A stretch of 64,000 nucleotides of DNA from Nonomuraea dietziae (GCF_014195505.1 NZ_JACIBV010000001.1:3906001-3970000), one strand, 5' to 3'. Shown: positions 15,951 through 26,495, counted from the stretch's first letter. Notes: generated by a model from the letters alone, not told the origin. Translations and numbers: made by a program.

Positions 15951-17459
15951 TTGCTTGTATTCATCGCGCGTAGGCTCGCCATATCGAGCCTCACGCTGCT
16001 AGCCGCCACTTTCATCATGTTCTTCCTGGTGGCCCTGTCGGGAGACCCGCTCGCCGACCTGCGCGAGAGCTCGCTCCCCGACGCTCCCAGGCTGATGGAG
16101 GCGCGCATCGCGGCCATGCACCTTGACGAGCCCATCCCCGTCCGCTATTTCTCCTGGCTGACCGGCATCTTCCAGGGTGACCTCGGGGTCAACAAGGCGG
16201 GCACCACGGTCTCCTCGCTGCTCGGCGGCGCCATGGAGTCGACGCTGAAGCTTGTCGTGGTCGCCACGGTGCTGGCCGCCGTGATCGGCATCGCGATCGG
16301 CATCGTCTCGGCGCTCCGTCAGTACAGCAGCTTCGACCACGGGATCACCTTCGCAGCCTTCGTCTGCTTCTCGCTACCGGTTTTCTGGGTCGCGACGATG
16401 CTGAAGCAGTACGTGGCGATCGAGTTCAACGACTGGCTGAGGGACCCGTACATCCCGCTTCCCATCATCCTGATCATCGCGCTCTGCGCGGGCCTGATCT
16501 GGGCGTCGGTCTACAACGGCGACAGGAAGGGCAAGCTGACCGCCTTCGGCATCGGCCTGGTCGTCACCGCGGTGATCCTCTTCGCGCTCTCCGCGAGTCG
16601 CTGGTTCGCCGACCCCGGCCTGGGCTTCCCCTTCGTCCTCGTCGTGGGGCTGGCCACGGCCGCAGGCGTCGCCGCGCTGGTCGCGGGCGTCGAGCACCTG
16701 CAGCCGATGTACGCGGCGCTGGGCGCGGCGGGCGTCGGAGCGCTGCTCTACTACCCGCTCCAGCCCATGCTGATCGCGCCGAGCGTCCTCACCCTGCTCG
16801 GGCTGTTCGTCGTCGCCGGGCTGGTCAGCGCCGCCATCGGCTGGCAGTTCGGCGGGCTGCTGCGCCGCCAGGCGATCCCGCTGGCCGTCTTCAGTGGCCT
16901 CTTCGTCGCCGCGATGATCTTCATCGACCGGCTGCTCGAGGCGTGGGACGGCTACGCCAGGGCGCTCAAGGGCCGCCCGGTGGCCACCATCGGCTCCGAG
17001 ACGCCCAACTTCCTCGGCAACTTCTGGCAGACCACGCTCGACTCCGGCATGCACCTGCTGCTGCCCACCCTGGCGCTGATCCTGGTCGGACTGGCCAGCC
17101 ACTCCCGCTACAGCCGCGCCAGCATGCTCGAGGTGATGAACCAGGACTACGTCCGTACGGCCCGTGCCAAGGGCCTGCCTGAGCGGACCGTCGTCATCAA
17201 GCACGCCTTCCGCAACGGCATGATCCCGATCACCACGATCCTCGCCCTCGACTTCGCCGGCGTCTTCGGCGGCGCGGTCATCACCGAGACGGTCTTCGGC
17301 TGGCGGGGTATGGGCAAGATGTTCGAGGTCGGGCTGCGGGAGGTCGACCCCATGCCGGTCATGGGCTTCTTCCTCGTCACCGGCACCTCCATCGTCGTGT
17401 GGAACATGCTCGCCGACATCGCCTACGCCTACCTCGACCCGCGGATCAGGCTGTCATGA
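15951..17459 (+). CDS. Oligopeptide-type ABC permease DppB-like, enlarged (system 1)
   Basis: A 502-residue permease, about 160-190 residues longer than usual DppB. TTG 15951 is taken as start because AGGAGG lies 8 bases upstream and the DppB N-terminus (FIARRLAISSLTLLAATF) follows at once. The first part is the normal DppB opening. After FSLPVFWVATML, residues about 183-335 contain extra hydrophobic segments (LTAFGIGLVVTAVILFAL, FVLVVGLATAAGVAALVAGV, SVLTLLGLFVVAGLVSAAI, LAVFSGLFVAAMIFI), giving about four or five added membrane helices. The C-terminal core with QDYVRTARAKGLPERTVVIK (EAA loop) and AYAYLDPRIR is normal. The added block is of unknown use. Stop overlaps the next start. Confidence 0.92.
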   Translation: MLVFIARRLAISSLTLLAATFIMFFLVALSGDPLADLRESSLPDAPRLMEARIAAMHLDEPIPVRYFSWLTGIFQGDLGVNKAGTTVSSLLGGAMESTLKLVVVATVLAAVIGIAIGIVSALRQYSSFDHGITFAAFVCFSLPVFWVATMLKQYVAIEFNDWLRDPYIPLPIILIIALCAGLIWASVYNGDRKGKLTAFGIGLVVTAVILFALSASRWFADPGLGFPFVLVVGLATAAGVAALVAGVEHLQPMYAALGAAGVGALLYYPLQPMLIAPSVLTLLGLFVVAGLVSAAIGWQFGGLLRRQAIPLAVFSGLFVAAMIFIDRLLEAWDGYARALKGRPVATIGSETPNFLGNFWQTTLDSGMHLLLPTLALILVGLASHSRYSRASMLEVMNQDYVRTARAKGLPERTVVIKHAFRNGMIPITTILALDFAGVFGGAVITETVFGWRGMGKMFEVGLREVDPMPVMGFFLVTGTSIVVWNMLADIAYAYLDPRIRLS

Positions 17460-18448
17460 CGGAGAAGACCGAGATGACCATCAAGACGGAGCCGCCCGCG
17501 TCGAACGACGCCCAGGGCATGACGATCGTCGCCCGTACCCAGGGCCAGCTCGTCCGGCGCAGGTTCTTCCGCCACCGCGGCGCCCTCGTGGGCATGATCC
17601 TGTTCGGGCTGGTCTTCCTGCTGGCCTTCAGCTCCATCGGCTTCGGCCCGATCCCCGGCTGGTGGGACAAGCCGTGGACCGGCTCGGGCACCGTGGTGGA
17701 CAGGGGCCGCCCGACGCTCAGCGTCATCCCCGAGTTCCTCGGCGGTGCGGGCATGCACCTGGGCGAGCACCCCTTCGGCCAGGACAACATCGGCAAGGAC
17801 TACTTCGCGATGACCATGCGCGGCGCGCAGGTCTCGATCATCGTGGCGTTGACCATCGGCCTGGTGTCCACCGCCGTCGGCACCGTGCTCGGCGCCCTCG
17901 CGGGCTTCTTCCGCGGCAAGATCGAGGCCGTCATCATGCGCTTCACCGACGTGATGATCACCATCCCCGTTCTGGTGATCGCCGCGGTGGTCGGCAGCGC
18001 CACCGGCAACCTGGGCCCTTACTTCATGGCCATCATGCTGGGTCTCATCACCTGGACCAGCGTCACCCGCCTGGTCCGCGGCGAGTTCCTCTCCCTGAGG
18101 GAGAAGGAGTTCGTCGAGGCCGCCAGGGCCGTCGGCACCTCGTCGATGCGGATCATCTTCAAGCACATCCTGCCGAACACGCTCGGTGTGATCATCGTCT
18201 CCGCCACGCTCGCCATCTCCTCCGGCATCCTGCTGGAGACGGCCCTGTCCTTCCTCGGCTTCGGCGTCAAGAGCCCCGACACCTCGCTCGGCCTGCTGAT
18301 CAGCGACTACAAGAACGCCATGGTCACGCGCCCGTGGCTGTTCTGGTGGCCGGGTCTGTTCATCGTGGCCATCGCGCTGTCTGTCAACTTCATCGGGGAC
18401 GGCCTGCGCGACGCCTTCGACCCCCGACAGAACAGGGTGCGTGACTGA
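17456..18448 (+). CDS. Oligopeptide-type ABC permease DppC-like (system 1)
   Basis: A 330-residue DppC-type permease. After a 45-residue cytoplasmic lead come six membrane segments and the EAA loop EFVEAARAVGTSSMRIIFKH. The motif HPFGQDNIGKDYFAMTMRG is the family's periplasmic hallmark (G-T-D-x-x-G-R-D variant), and the end [17 protein letters not shown] is also standard. The ATG overlaps the dppB stop (ATGA), and the stop overlaps the next ATG (TGATG), so expression is tightly coupled. It pairs with the enlarged DppB-like subunit to form the channel. Confidence 0.96.
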   Translation: MTEKTEMTIKTEPPASNDAQGMTIVARTQGQLVRRRFFRHRGALVGMILFGLVFLLAFSSIGFGPIPGWWDKPWTGSGTVVDRGRPTLSVIPEFLGGAGMHLGEHPFGQDNIGKDYFAMTMRGAQVSIIVALTIGLVSTAVGTVLGALAGFFRGKIEAVIMRFTDVMITIPVLVIAAVVGSATGNLGPYFMAIMLGLITWTSVTRLVRGEFLSLREKEFVEAARAVGTSSMRIIFKHILPNTLGVIIVSATLAISSGILLETALSFLGFGVKSPDTSLGLLISDYKNAMVTRPWLFWWPGLFIVAIALSVNFIGDGLRDAFDPRQNRVRD

Positions 18449-19521
18449 TGACCTCCGTACACATCGCCAAGCGGCTGTCGGAGGCCAAGCGCCCCGGCAC
18501 CACCGAGGTGCTCAAGGTCGAGAACCTCCAGGTCAGCTTCCCCACCGACGACGGCCTGGTCAAGGCCGTGCGCGGTGTCTCCTACACGGTGCACGAGCGT
18601 GAGGTGCTCGGCATCGTCGGCGAGTCCGGCTCGGGCAAGTCGGTCTCCTCGATGGCGGTCATGGGCCTGCTGCCCAAGAGCGCCAGGATCAGCGGCGCCA
18701 TCTCCTACCGCGGCGACGACATGCTCAAGATGTCCGAGCGCAAGCGGCGGAGCCTGCGGGGCAGGAAGATCGCGATGGTCTTCCAGGACCCGATGACCGC
18801 GCTCAACCCGGTCCACACCGTCGGCGACCAACTGGCCGAGGCCGTGCTGGCGCACGAGCTGGTGCCGTACAAGCAGGCGCAGGCGCGCGCCAAGGAGATG
18901 CTCGACCTGGTCGGCATCCCGCAGGCGGCGGCCAGGCTGAAGTCCTACCCGCACGAGTTCTCCGGCGGCATGCGGCAGCGCGCGATGATCGCCATGGCGA
19001 TCATCAACAACCCCGACGTGATCATCGCCGACGAGCCGACCACGGCTCTCGACGTGACCGTGCAGGCGCAGATCCTCGAGAAGCTGCTCGAGGTGAAGGA
19101 CGCGGTCGACGCGGCCGTCGTGCTCATCACGCACGACCTGGGCGTGATCGCGGGCATGGCGCACAGGGTGCTGGTCATGTACGCGGGCAAGCCGGTCGAG
19201 GTCGGTGACGTCGAGCCGGTGTTCAACACGCCGCGGATGCCGTACACCGCTGGTCTGCTCGGCTCCATCCCCTCGCTGGAGACCTCGGGCGGCAGGCTGC
19301 GGCCGATCAAGGGCACCCCGCCCTCGCTGATCAACCTGCCCACGGGCTGCCCCTTCTCCCCCCGCTGCCCCATGGCCACCGAGGTGTGCACCACCGAGGA
19401 GCCCGTCCTCGAGGAGACGGACGGCGGCGCGCACTACGCGGCCTGCCACCACTGGCCCAAGCTGGCGGAAAGGGCAGATCCGACCGCCATCTTCCGCACG
19501 AACAGCGAGATCACGCCATGA
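18448..19521 (+). CDS. Oligopeptide-type ABC ATPase DppD-like (system 1)
   Basis: A 357-residue ATPase of the DppD/OppD family. Walker A GESGSGKS is near residue 58, the ABC signature FSGGMRQR near 171, Walker B VIIADEPT near 190, and the H-loop ITHDLGV near 229. The C-terminal Cys-rich block [15 protein letters not shown] is the conserved oligopeptide ABC C-terminal domain, which in relatives can hold an iron-sulfur cluster. It powers uptake together with the neighbouring DppF-like subunit, whose gene starts inside its stop codon. Confidence 0.97.
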   Translation: MTSVHIAKRLSEAKRPGTTEVLKVENLQVSFPTDDGLVKAVRGVSYTVHEREVLGIVGESGSGKSVSSMAVMGLLPKSARISGAISYRGDDMLKMSERKRRSLRGRKIAMVFQDPMTALNPVHTVGDQLAEAVLAHELVPYKQAQARAKEMLDLVGIPQAAARLKSYPHEFSGGMRQRAMIAMAIINNPDVIIADEPTTALDVTVQAQILEKLLEVKDAVDAAVVLITHDLGVIAGMAHRVLVMYAGKPVEVGDVEPVFNTPRMPYTAGLLGSIPSLETSGGRLRPIKGTPPSLINLPTGCPFSPRCPMATEVCTTEEPVLEETDGGAHYAACHHWPKLAERADPTAIFRTNSEITP

Positions 19522-20514
19522 GCGAGAAACTGCTCGAGGTCAACGACCTCGTGATGAACTTCCCCGTCAGGGGGACCGGCCTCATGCGCCGCGTCGTCAC
19601 TCACGTGCAGGCGGTCAGCGGCGTCTCCCTCCACGTGGACAAGGGCGAGACCCTCGGCGTGGTGGGCGAGTCGGGCTGCGGCAAGTCGACGACGGGCCGC
19701 GCCATCCTGCAACTCCACAAGCCCACCTCGGGCTCGGTGAAGTTCGACGGCCAGGAGCTCACCTCCCTGCCGAACAAGGAGATGCAGGCCGTCCGGCAGA
19801 ACATGCAGATCGTCTTCCAGGACCCCTACGCCTCGCTGAACCCCAAGATGCCGGTGAACGACATCATCGCCGAGCCGCTGAAGGTGCACGGACGGTGGGA
19901 CGGCAAGGCGGGGCCCAAGCGCGTGGCCGAGCTGCTGTCGCTGGTGGGCCTGTCGCCCGAGCACGGCAACCGCTACCCGCACGAGTTCTCCGGCGGTCAG
20001 CGGCAGCGCGTCGGCATCGCCAGGGCGCTGGCGCTGGAGCCGAAGCTGCTGATCCTGGACGAGCCGGTCTCGGCGCTGGACGTGTCGGTGCAGGGCCGGC
20101 GTGGTGAACCTGCTGGAGGACCTGCAGGACGCGCTGGGCCTGGCGTACGTGTTCATCGCCCACGACCTGTCGGTGGTGCGGCACATCTCCGACAGGGTGG
20201 CGGTGATGTACCTCGGGAAGGTCGTGGAGACGGGTCCGCGTGACGACCTGTACGACAGGCCCGCCCACCCCTACACGCAGGCGCTGCTGTCGGCTGCTCC
20301 CACGGCCAACCCCGAGGAGGAGCGCCAGCGCGAGCGGATCATCCTGACGGGCGACGTGCCCTCGCCGATGGACCCGCCGAGCGGCTGCAGGTTCAGGACC
20401 CGGTGCTGGAAGGCGCAGGAGATCTGCGCCACGGAGGAGCCCGCGCTGGTGGACAGGGGCAACGGCCACCCGGTCGCCTGCCACTTCGCCGAGGTCAACA
20501 CCAAGGTCGTCTGA
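19518..20514 (+). pseudogene. Oligopeptide-type ABC ATPase DppF-like, frameshifted (system 1)
   Basis: Coding starts at ATG 19518 (overlapping the dppD stop) with Walker A GESGCGKS, signature [17 protein letters not shown] and Walker [17 protein letters not shown]. At the GGG of 20093-20095 one extra G shifts the frame: relatives, including the paralogue at 22514-24544, continue [12 protein letters not shown], while here the frame becomes GRRGEPAGG and stops at 20243. The lost part follows in another frame from 20096 to 20514, with the H-loop [11 protein letters not shown] and the Cys-rich end [15 protein letters not shown], otherwise undamaged. Removing one G gives a normal 331-residue DppF. 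So this is a recent single-base insertion, a sequencing error in a G-run, or programmed slippage; error is the simplest view. Confidence 0.85.
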
Positions 20515-20528
20515 CCTTCCGGGTTCTC

Positions 20529-20563
20529 GGGCCCCTGCCGGTTCTCGACCGGCGGGGGCCTTT
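20529..20563 (+). terminator. Hairpin terminator after system 1
   Basis: GGCCCCTGCCGGT / ACCGGCGGGGGCC, a 13-bp stem with one G-T pair and a 5-base loop, followed by TTTCC. It starts 15 bases after the dppF-like stop codon and would end the 14004-20514 operon. Confidence 0.75.
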
Positions 20564-20722
20564 CCGTTGCCGGGGGGCTGAGGCTCCTTGAGGGACGCCG
20601 GAACGTTTCCGTTCGCCTGGGGCCATTCCGTTGCCGAGGGGCTGAGGTTCCTAGGGGGACGCCGGAACGTTCCGTTCGCCTGGGGCCTTTCCGTTGCCCG
20701 AGGCCGAGGTTCCGTTCCGGGA
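20562..20722. repeat. 64-bp tandem repeat, two and a half copies
   Basis: TTCCGTTGCC recurs at 20562, 20626 and 20689 (periods 64 and 63), with GGGGCTGAGG and GACGCCGGAACG blocks at matching places. It fills the gap between the two oligopeptide ABC operons, between their terminators. No coding sense in any frame. Confidence 0.85.
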
Positions 20723-20764
20723 ACGCGGGAGGCTGGGCGCATTGGAGGAGGGTGGCAGGAAACG

Positions 20765-20794
20765 GAAAGCCCCCGCCTTCGGGCGGGGGCTTTC
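20765..20794. terminator. Strong bidirectional terminator between convergent operons
   Basis: GAAAGCCCCCGCC-TTCG-GGCGGGGGCTTTC: a perfect 13-bp stem with a stable TTCG loop and A/T tracts at both foot ends, 13 bases from the stop of the minus-strand binding-protein gene. The symmetry lets it end transcription in both directions. Confidence 0.9.
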
Positions 20795-20807
20795 GTGGGG
20801 CGGGGGG

Positions 20808-22517
20808 CTACTTGGTGAAGCCGACCGCGCTCCAGTCCTTCGTGGCGAAGCCGAAGGCGCCGTAGTTGGCCAGCGTCTTCTTGGCGGCGAAGATGCTCGG
20901 ACGCTGGTACAGCGGGATCGTGTGCACCTCGTCCCAGATCAGCTTGTCGGCCTGGTTGCCCAGTTCGATGTACTTGACCGGGTCCATCTCACCGGCCGCC
21001 TGCTCGATCAGGGTGTCGAGCTCGGGCGAGCCGATGCGCGGGAAGTTGCTGCCGAAGTTGTCCTTGCTGGTCGGCCGCTTGTAGATCTGCGGCAGGGCGC
21101 CGTTGGGGAACGGCGTGCCGAGCCACGAGAACGGCACCAGGTCGAAGTTGCCCGGCGTGATGTAGTCGTCGAAGAACTTGTCGTCGGGGACCGGCTCGAT
21201 CTTGACCTTGACGCCGACGTCCTTCAGCATCGCCTGGGTCAGCTCGCCCTCCTGCTTGGCCAGCGGGTAGGCCGCGGGGACGATGAAGCGCAGCTCGAGC
21301 TCCTTGCCGTCCTTCTTGCGGTACTCACCCTCCAGCTTCCAGCCGGCCGCGTCGAGCAGCTGCTTGGCCTTCTCGGGGTTGTACTTGCCCAGCTCGCCGG
21401 AGTTGTCGACGTAGCCCTTGTGGGTGTTCATGTACAGGTGGTTGTTGAGCACCTGTACGGGCCAGTCGAGGTCCTTGAGGTCGGACTGGGTGATGGCCTC
21501 GCGGTTGATGCCCAGCAGGACGGCCTGGCGGACCGACTTGTCGGTCAGGTTCGGGGCCGAGCCGTTGACCGTGATGTGGCGCCAGTTGGGCGCGGCGGCC
21601 TTGCGGATGTCGACGCCCGGGACGGCCTTGGCGCGCTGGAGGTCGGCGGCGCTGGGGACGATCTCCAGCGCGTCGAGCTCGCCGTTGGCGAAGGCGTTGA
21701 CCGTGGCGTCCGAGTCGAGCGCGCGGAAGATCACCTTGTCGAGCTTGGCCTTCTGGCCCCACCAGTTGTCGTCACGGACGAGCGTGATGGTCTTGGCGGT
21801 CTGGTCCATCTTCTCGAGCTTGAACGGGCCCGCCGTCACAGGGAACTTGTCGATCCAGCCCTTGTTGAACTCGGTGGCGTCGGAGCTCGTGGAGGCGGGG
21901 ATGAGGGGGGAGAACATGCCCTGCCAGTCCGGGTAATGCCGGGAGAAGGTCACGATGACGTCGTGGTCGGTCGCGCCCTTCTCCACCGACTCCACGCGGT
22001 CGTAGCCGTCGGTGGAGGAGACCTGGAACTTGTCGTCCGAGCCGTTGAGCGCCTTCCACTGCCCGACGTAGTCCTTGTAGGTGATCGGCGTGCCGTCGGA
22101 CCACTTGGCCTTGTCGTTGAGCTTGTAGGTGACGACCTGCTTGTCGCCCTTCAGCTCCATCTTCCACTCGGTGACGAAGTCCGGGTTGTTGGCCAGCTCG
22201 GCCTTGTCACTGGCCTTGTAGATGGAGGGCATGGTGGCGTCGTAGACGTCGGCGACGTCCGCGTGCGTGCCGTTCACCTGGCTGTAGTTCCACTGCTGGT
22301 GCCACTGGGACAGCGCGAGGGTGATGGTGCCGCCGTCCTTGACCTGGTCGTAGGCGACCGGGTTGATCGCGCTGCCGGGCAGCGCGGCGGCCTGCTCCTG
22401 GGCGGCCTTGGCGCCCTCGGCCGTACCGGCGGCGGGCTTGTCGGACCCGCCACCGCAGGCGGCAAGGGCGAGAGCCAGCAGGGCCGCTCCAGCGGCGGCC
22501 TTGTAGCCAACCTTCAC
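20808..22517 (-). CDS. Peptide-type ABC transporter substrate-binding lipoprotein (system 2)
   Basis: A 569-residue family 5 binding lipoprotein with signal peptide and lipobox ALAAC (Cys21), followed by GGGSDKP. Core family marks are [38 protein letters not shown] and [18 protein letters not shown]. It is last in its operon, not first: its GTG start at 22517 overlaps the stop of the fused ATPase gene (GTGA). GTG 22517 is preferred over the upstream in-frame start at 22604 because GAGGA precedes it and the signal peptide begins there. Its sequence is only distantly similar to the binding protein of system 1, so the two systems probably take different solutes. Confidence 0.95.
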   Translation of the reverse strand: MKVGYKAAAGAALLALALAACGGGSDKPAAGTAEGAKAAQEQAAALPGSAINPVAYDQVKDGGTITLALSQWHQQWNYSQVNGTHADVADVYDATMPSIYKASDKAELANNPDFVTEWKMELKGDKQVVTYKLNDKAKWSDGTPITYKDYVGQWKALNGSDDKFQVSSTDGYDRVESVEKGATDHDVIVTFSRHYPDWQGMFSPLIPASTSSDATEFNKGWIDKFPVTAGPFKLEKMDQTAKTITLVRDDNWWGQKAKLDKVIFRALDSDATVNAFANGELDALEIVPSAADLQRAKAVPGVDIRKAAAPNWRHITVNGSAPNLTDKSVRQAVLLGINREAITQSDLKDLDWPVQVLNNHLYMNTHKGYVDNSGELGKYNPEKAKQLLDAAGWKLEGEYRKKDGKELELRFIVPAAYPLAKQEGELTQAMLKDVGVKVKIEPVPDDKFFDDYITPGNFDLVPFSWLGTPFPNGALPQIYKRPTSKDNFGSNFPRIGSPELDTLIEQAAGEMDPVKYIELGNQADKLIWDEVHTIPLYQRPSIFAAKKTLANYGAFGFATKDWSAVGFTK

Positions 22518-24544
22518 GAGTTCCTCACTTCGGGATAGTGGCAGGCGGCGCCATGGTCGTCGGCGTGCGCCAGCCGTACAACGGGGGGTTCTTCGGCCAC
22601 GCACCTGGCGCGCTCGGGCTCGGGGAGCAGGGCGCGCTTGGGGCAGCGGGTATGGAAGCGGCAGCCCGAGGGGGGCTGCGCCGGGCTGGGCAGGTCGCCT
22701 TCGAGGATGATCCTGCGGCGTGAACGCTCCAGCTCGGGGTCGGGAAGCGGGATCGCCGACATCAGCGCCCTGGTGTAGGGGTGGGCGGGCGTGCCGTACA
22801 CCTCGGCCACGGTGCCGATCTCCACGATCTTGCCGAGGTACATCACGGCGACGCGGTCGGCCAGGTGGCGGACCACGGACAGGTCGTGGGCCACGAACAG
22901 GTAGGACAGGCCGAGCCTGGCCTTCAGGTCCTCCAGCAGGTTGATGACGCCCGCCTGGATCGACACGTCGAGCGCCGAGACGGGCTCGTCGAGGACGATC
23001 AGCTTGGGCTCCAGCGCCAGCGCGCGGGCGATGCCGATGCGCTGGCGCTGTCCTCCCGAGAAGTGCTGCGGGTAGCGCTCGGCGTAGGAGGGGTCGAGGC
23101 CGACGAGCTCGAGCAGTTCGGCGACGCGGCCCTGGACGTCCTTGTGCCCGTGGGCGCGCAGCGGCTCGGCGAGGATGTCGCCGACAGGCATGCGCGGGTC
23201 GAGCGCGGCCATCGGGTCCTGGAAGACGATCTGAAGGTCGCGGCGCAGCTCCTTGCGCTCCCGCTTGGTCAGCTCGCCGCTGTCCTTGCCGAACACCACG
23301 ACCCTGCCGCCCTGGGCGGCCTCCAGCTGCATGATCTGCTGCAGCGTGGTGGTCTTGCCGCAGCCGGACTCGCCGACGAGCGCGAGCGTCTCGCCCCTGG
23401 CGATGTCGAAGCTGATGCCGTCCACGGCGTGCACGGTGCCGACGCGGCGCTTGAACACCGCGCCCTTCATCAGCGGGTAGTGCCTGACGAGGTTGTCGAG
23501 CTCGAGGACCGTCTCACGACGCCTCGCGTCGCGGGGCGGCTCGGCGACGGGCTCGGGGGCGGGGAAGACGTCGACGCCCCTGAGCCTCTTCACGTCGATC
23601 TCGTGCGAGCGGATGCAGGCCACCCCGCGCTCGCCCACCTGGACGAGCTCGGGCTCGGCGTCGTCGCAGGCGTCCACCTTCAGCGGGCAGCGCGGCGCGA
23701 AGGGGCAGCCGGGCGGCAGCGCCGCAGGCGAGGGCGGGGCGCCCTCGATCGGCACCAGGCGCTGGTTCTCCTGGTCGAGCCGCGGGATCGAGGCCAGCAG
23801 CCCCATGGTGTACGGCATGCGGGGCTCGTAGTAGATCTCCTCGACCGTGCCCTGCTCGACCGGCTTACCGGCGTACATCACCAGCACCCTGTCGGCCAGC
23901 CCCGCCACCACGCCGAGGTCGTGGGTGATCATGACGATGCCCGCGCCGGTCTCCTTCTGCGCGGTCTTGAGCACTTCGAGCACCTGCGCCTGGATGGTGA
24001 CGTCGAGCGCGGTGGTGGGCTCGTCGCAGATCAGCACGTCGGGGTCGTTGGCGATGGCCATCGCGATCATAGCGCGCTGCCGCATGCCGCCGGAGAACTC
24101 GTGCGGAAAGGCCTTGGCGCGCACTTCGGGGTGCGGGATCCCGACCAGTTCCAGCAGTTCGACCGCCTGCCTGGCGGCCTGCTCCTTGGAGACCTTCTGG
24201 TGGACGCGGACCGCCTCGGCGATCTGGTCGCCGATCGTGTAGACGGGCGTGAACGCCGACAGCGGGTCCTGGAAGATCATGCTGATCGACTTGCCGCGCC
24301 GCTTGAGGATCTCCTGCTCGCGCATGCCGAGCAGTTCGTGGCCGTGCAGCTTGACCGACCCTGTGACCTGGGCGCCGGCGGGCAGCAGGCCCATGACGGC
24401 CAGCGAGGTCACCGACTTGCCCGAGCCTGACTCGCCGACGATGCCGAGGACCTCGCCCCTGCCGACCTGGTAGGACACCCCCCTGACGGCCTTGACGCCG
24501 CCGCGGAAGGTCACCGTGAGGTCGTTCACCTCGAGGATCGTCAT
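22514..24544 (-). CDS. Fused double-domain oligopeptide ABC ATPase (DppD-DppF, system 2)
   Basis: A 676-residue protein holding both ATPase halves that are separate in system 1. Domain 1: Walker A GESGSGKS at 38-44, signature [14 protein letters not shown], Walker B VLICDEPT, ending in the Cys-rich [15 protein letters not shown]. Domain 2: Walker [10 protein letters not shown] near 390, signature [17 protein letters not shown], Walker [20 protein letters not shown]-loop [11 protein letters not shown] and a second Cys-rich end. Such fusions are known (E. coli GsiA). ATG 24544 overlaps the stop of the permease gene (ATGA); the longer upstream reading frame lies inside the permease and is not used. 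Confidence 0.96.
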   Translation of the reverse strand: MTILEVNDLTVTFRGGVKAVRGVSYQVGRGEVLGIVGESGSGKSVTSLAVMGLLPAGAQVTGSVKLHGHELLGMREQEILKRRGKSISMIFQDPLSAFTPVYTIGDQIAEAVRVHQKVSKEQAARQAVELLELVGIPHPEVRAKAFPHEFSGGMRQRAMIAMAIANDPDVLICDEPTTALDVTIQAQVLEVLKTAQKETGAGIVMITHDLGVVAGLADRVLVMYAGKPVEQGTVEEIYYEPRMPYTMGLLASIPRLDQENQRLVPIEGAPPSPAALPPGCPFAPRCPLKVDACDDAEPELVQVGERGVACIRSHEIDVKRLRGVDVFPAPEPVAEPPRDARRRETVLELDNLVRHYPLMKGAVFKRRVGTVHAVDGISFDIARGETLALVGESGCGKTTTLQQIMQLEAAQGGRVVVFGKDSGELTKRERKELRRDLQIVFQDPMAALDPRMPVGDILAEPLRAHGHKDVQGRVAELLELVGLDPSYAERYPQHFSGGQRQRIGIARALALEPKLIVLDEPVSALDVSIQAGVINLLEDLKARLGLSYLFVAHDLSVVRHLADRVAVMYLGKIVEIGTVAEVYGTPAHPYTRALMSAIPLPDPELERSRRRIILEGDLPSPAQPPSGCRFHTRCPKRALLPEPERARCVAEEPPVVRLAHADDHGAACHYPEVRNS

Positions 24545-25383
24545 GAGGTGCTCCCCGGGTCGAGGGCGTCGCGCAGTCCGTCGCCGATGAGGTTGATGAA
24601 CAGGACCAGCAGGACCAGCAGTCCGGCGGGGAAGAGGAACAGCCACGGGTAGCTGATCGCCGTGCTGCCGCCTCCCGCCGAGATCAGCGTGCCGAGCGAC
24701 ACGTCCGGCGGTCTGACGCCGAACCCGAAGTACGACAGCGCGGTCTCGCCGATGATCGCGCCGCTCACGTTCATGGTGGCGTCGATGATCAGCAGGGAGG
24801 ACAGGTTCGGGACCACGTGCCTGAAGATGATCTTCCAGTCCGGGATGCCCATGTAGCGCGCGGCGAGCACGTACTCCCGCTCGCGCAGGGAGAGCGTCAT
24901 GCTCCTGACCACACGCGAGGTGATCATCCAGGAGAAGGAGGCCAGCAGCACGACGAACATCAGCCAGCTGCCGCTCTCCAGCCGTGGCGAGATGACCGCG
25001 ATGATCAGGAAGCTCGGCAGCACGAGAAGCAGGTCGGTGCCCCACATGAGGATCTTGTCGAGCTTGCCGCCGAAGTAGCCCGCGAAGGCGCCGACGAGCG
25101 CGGCCAGACCGGTGGAGATGAGCGCGACCAGGAAGCCGATGAGGATCGACTTCTGCATGCCGCGCAGCGTCACCGCGAACATGTCCTGGCCGATCTGGGT
25201 GGTGCCCCACCAGTGGTCGGCGCCGGGGGGCGACCGGAAGGCGGTGAAGTCCTTCTGCTCCCAGGTGTACTGGCCGAACAGGGGGCCGAGGTAGGCCAGC
25301 GCCAGCAGCGCGAGCACCCCGATCAGACCGATGACGACCTGCGGCTTGGCCATCACCCTGCGCAGGACGACCTTGGAACGCAT
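24541..25383 (-). CDS. Oligopeptide-type ABC permease DppC-like (system 2)
   Basis: A 280-residue permease. ATG 25383 ([15 protein letters not shown]) is 2 bases after the dppB stop, so the longer frame upstream of it is rejected. It has the family motif [19 protein letters not shown], six membrane segments, the EAA loop [20 protein letters not shown] and the end [17 protein letters not shown]. It forms the channel with the DppB-like partner encoded just upstream. Confidence 0.95.
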   Translation of the reverse strand: MRSKVVLRRVMAKPQVVIGLIGVLALLALAYLGPLFGQYTWEQKDFTAFRSPPGADHWWGTTQIGQDMFAVTLRGMQKSILIGFLVALISTGLAALVGAFAGYFGGKLDKILMWGTDLLLVLPSFLIIAVISPRLESGSWLMFVVLLASFSWMITSRVVRSMTLSLREREYVLAARYMGIPDWKIIFRHVVPNLSSLLIIDATMNVSGAIIGETALSYFGFGVRPPDVSLGTLISAGGGSTAISYPWLFLFPAGLLVLLVLFINLIGDGLRDALDPGSTS

Positions 25384-25385
25384 GT

Positions 25386-26363
25386 CTAGCTCACCCGCAC
25401 TCTCGGGTCGAGGGCCGCGACGAGCAGGTCGGACAGAACCCCCGCCACCAGGACGCACACGGCGGCGAACAGGGCGACCGCCGCGACGGCGTTGGTGTCG
25501 TTGTGCTGGATCGACTCCACCAGCCACTCACCCATGCCGTGCCAGCCGAAGATCTTCTCGGTGAAGGTGGCGCCCGTCAGCATCGTGCCGAAGGCGAAGG
25601 CGAAGTAGGTGGCCGAGGGGATGAGCGCGGTGCGCAGCGCGTGCTTGACCAGCGCCGTCCTGCGGCTGAGGCCCTTGGCCTGCGCGGTGCGGACGAAGTC
25701 CTGACCCAGCACGTCGAGCATCATGTTGCGCTGGATGCGGCTGTAGAAGGCGATCTGCCCGAGACAGAGCGAGATCGTCGGAAGGATCAGGTGGTTGAGC
25801 CTGTTCAGCAGTTGGTCGACGCCGCTGAGCGCCGGGTTGTACTCACCGGTGTACTCGATCAGCGTGTGCCCGACGGCGCCGTTGAGGCCGGTCGCGCCGA
25901 TGGTCAGCAGCGTCGCCAGGACGAAGACCGGCACCGCCATGACGACGAACGAGGCCACGCCGATCGCTCTGTCGCTGATGCGGTACTGCCTGATCGCGGC
26001 GAAGGCGCCCACCGCGACCCCGAGCGTGGAGCCCAGCAGGGTGCCGATCAGCAGCAGGCGCAGGCTCACCCCCACCCGCTGGCCCATCTGCTGGTTGACC
26101 GAGCCGCCGTCCCAGGTCTTGCCGAAGTCGCCCTGGACGACCCCCGACACCCAGGTGCCGTACCGCTCCAGCAGGGGGGTCTTGTCGTTGAGGTTGTACT
26201 CGCTCAGCGTGCTGTCGACGACCCCGACGGGGATGGGCGGCTGGCGGCCTGTGTAGTTGGCGCGAGGGTTGAGACTGCTGGCGGCCAGCAGGTACGCGAG
26301 ACTCGCGGCGATGGCCACCAGGATGACGCTCGACAGCAGCCTGCGCAGCAGGTACGTGCCCAT
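25386..26363 (-). CDS. Oligopeptide-type ABC permease DppB-like (system 2)
   Basis: A 325-residue permease, of normal family length, in contrast with its 502-residue counterpart in system 1. N-terminus [18 protein letters not shown] is the usual first membrane helix; the EAA region is [22 protein letters not shown], and the end [12 protein letters not shown] is standard. GGAGGG lies 4 bases before the ATG. First gene of the minus-strand operon dppB-dppC-dppDF-dppA. It lies 125 bases downstream of treZ in the same direction; a promoter should lie in 26364-26488. Confidence 0.95.
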   Translation of the reverse strand: MGTYLLRRLLSSVILVAIAASLAYLLAASSLNPRANYTGRQPPIPVGVVDSTLSEYNLNDKTPLLERYGTWVSGVVQGDFGKTWDGGSVNQQMGQRVGVSLRLLLIGTLLGSTLGVAVGAFAAIRQYRISDRAIGVASFVVMAVPVFVLATLLTIGATGLNGAVGHTLIEYTGEYNPALSGVDQLLNRLNHLILPTISLCLGQIAFYSRIQRNMMLDVLGQDFVRTAQAKGLSRRTALVKHALRTALIPSATYFAFAFGTMLTGATFTEKIFGWHGMGEWLVESIQHNDTNAVAAVALFAAVCVLVAGVLSDLLVAALDPRVRVS

Positions 26364-26482
26364 TGCCCTCCGTTCGGACGAACGGGGGCCAGGCAGCCTG
26401 AAGGAAGGGTCGCCCCCGCGACGAGATAGCCGTGACCGTCCCTTGGCAGGGGCTTGACGGCACGTCGCAGGTTATAGGGCTG

Positions 26483-26495
26483 TCCGTATTACGGA
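26483..26495. promoter_or_regulatory. Palindrome at the treZ stop / system 2 promoter region
   Basis: TCCGTA-T-TACGGA, a perfect 6-bp inverted repeat that overlaps the treZ stop codon (26489-26491). On the minus strand a TATAAC box (complement of 26471-26476) follows. It may be an operator for the oligopeptide operon or chance. Confidence 0.4.

Noticed and set aside
15951..17459. Fusion of two permease genes instead of an insert
   Set aside because: Only one EAA loop and one DppB C-terminus exist; the extra part is hydrophobic and internal, so it is an insertion, not a fusion.
14004..26363. Recent tandem duplication of one oligopeptide ABC operon
   Set aside because: Gene order, ATPase fusion state and DppB size differ between the two systems, and the binding proteins are only distantly alike.
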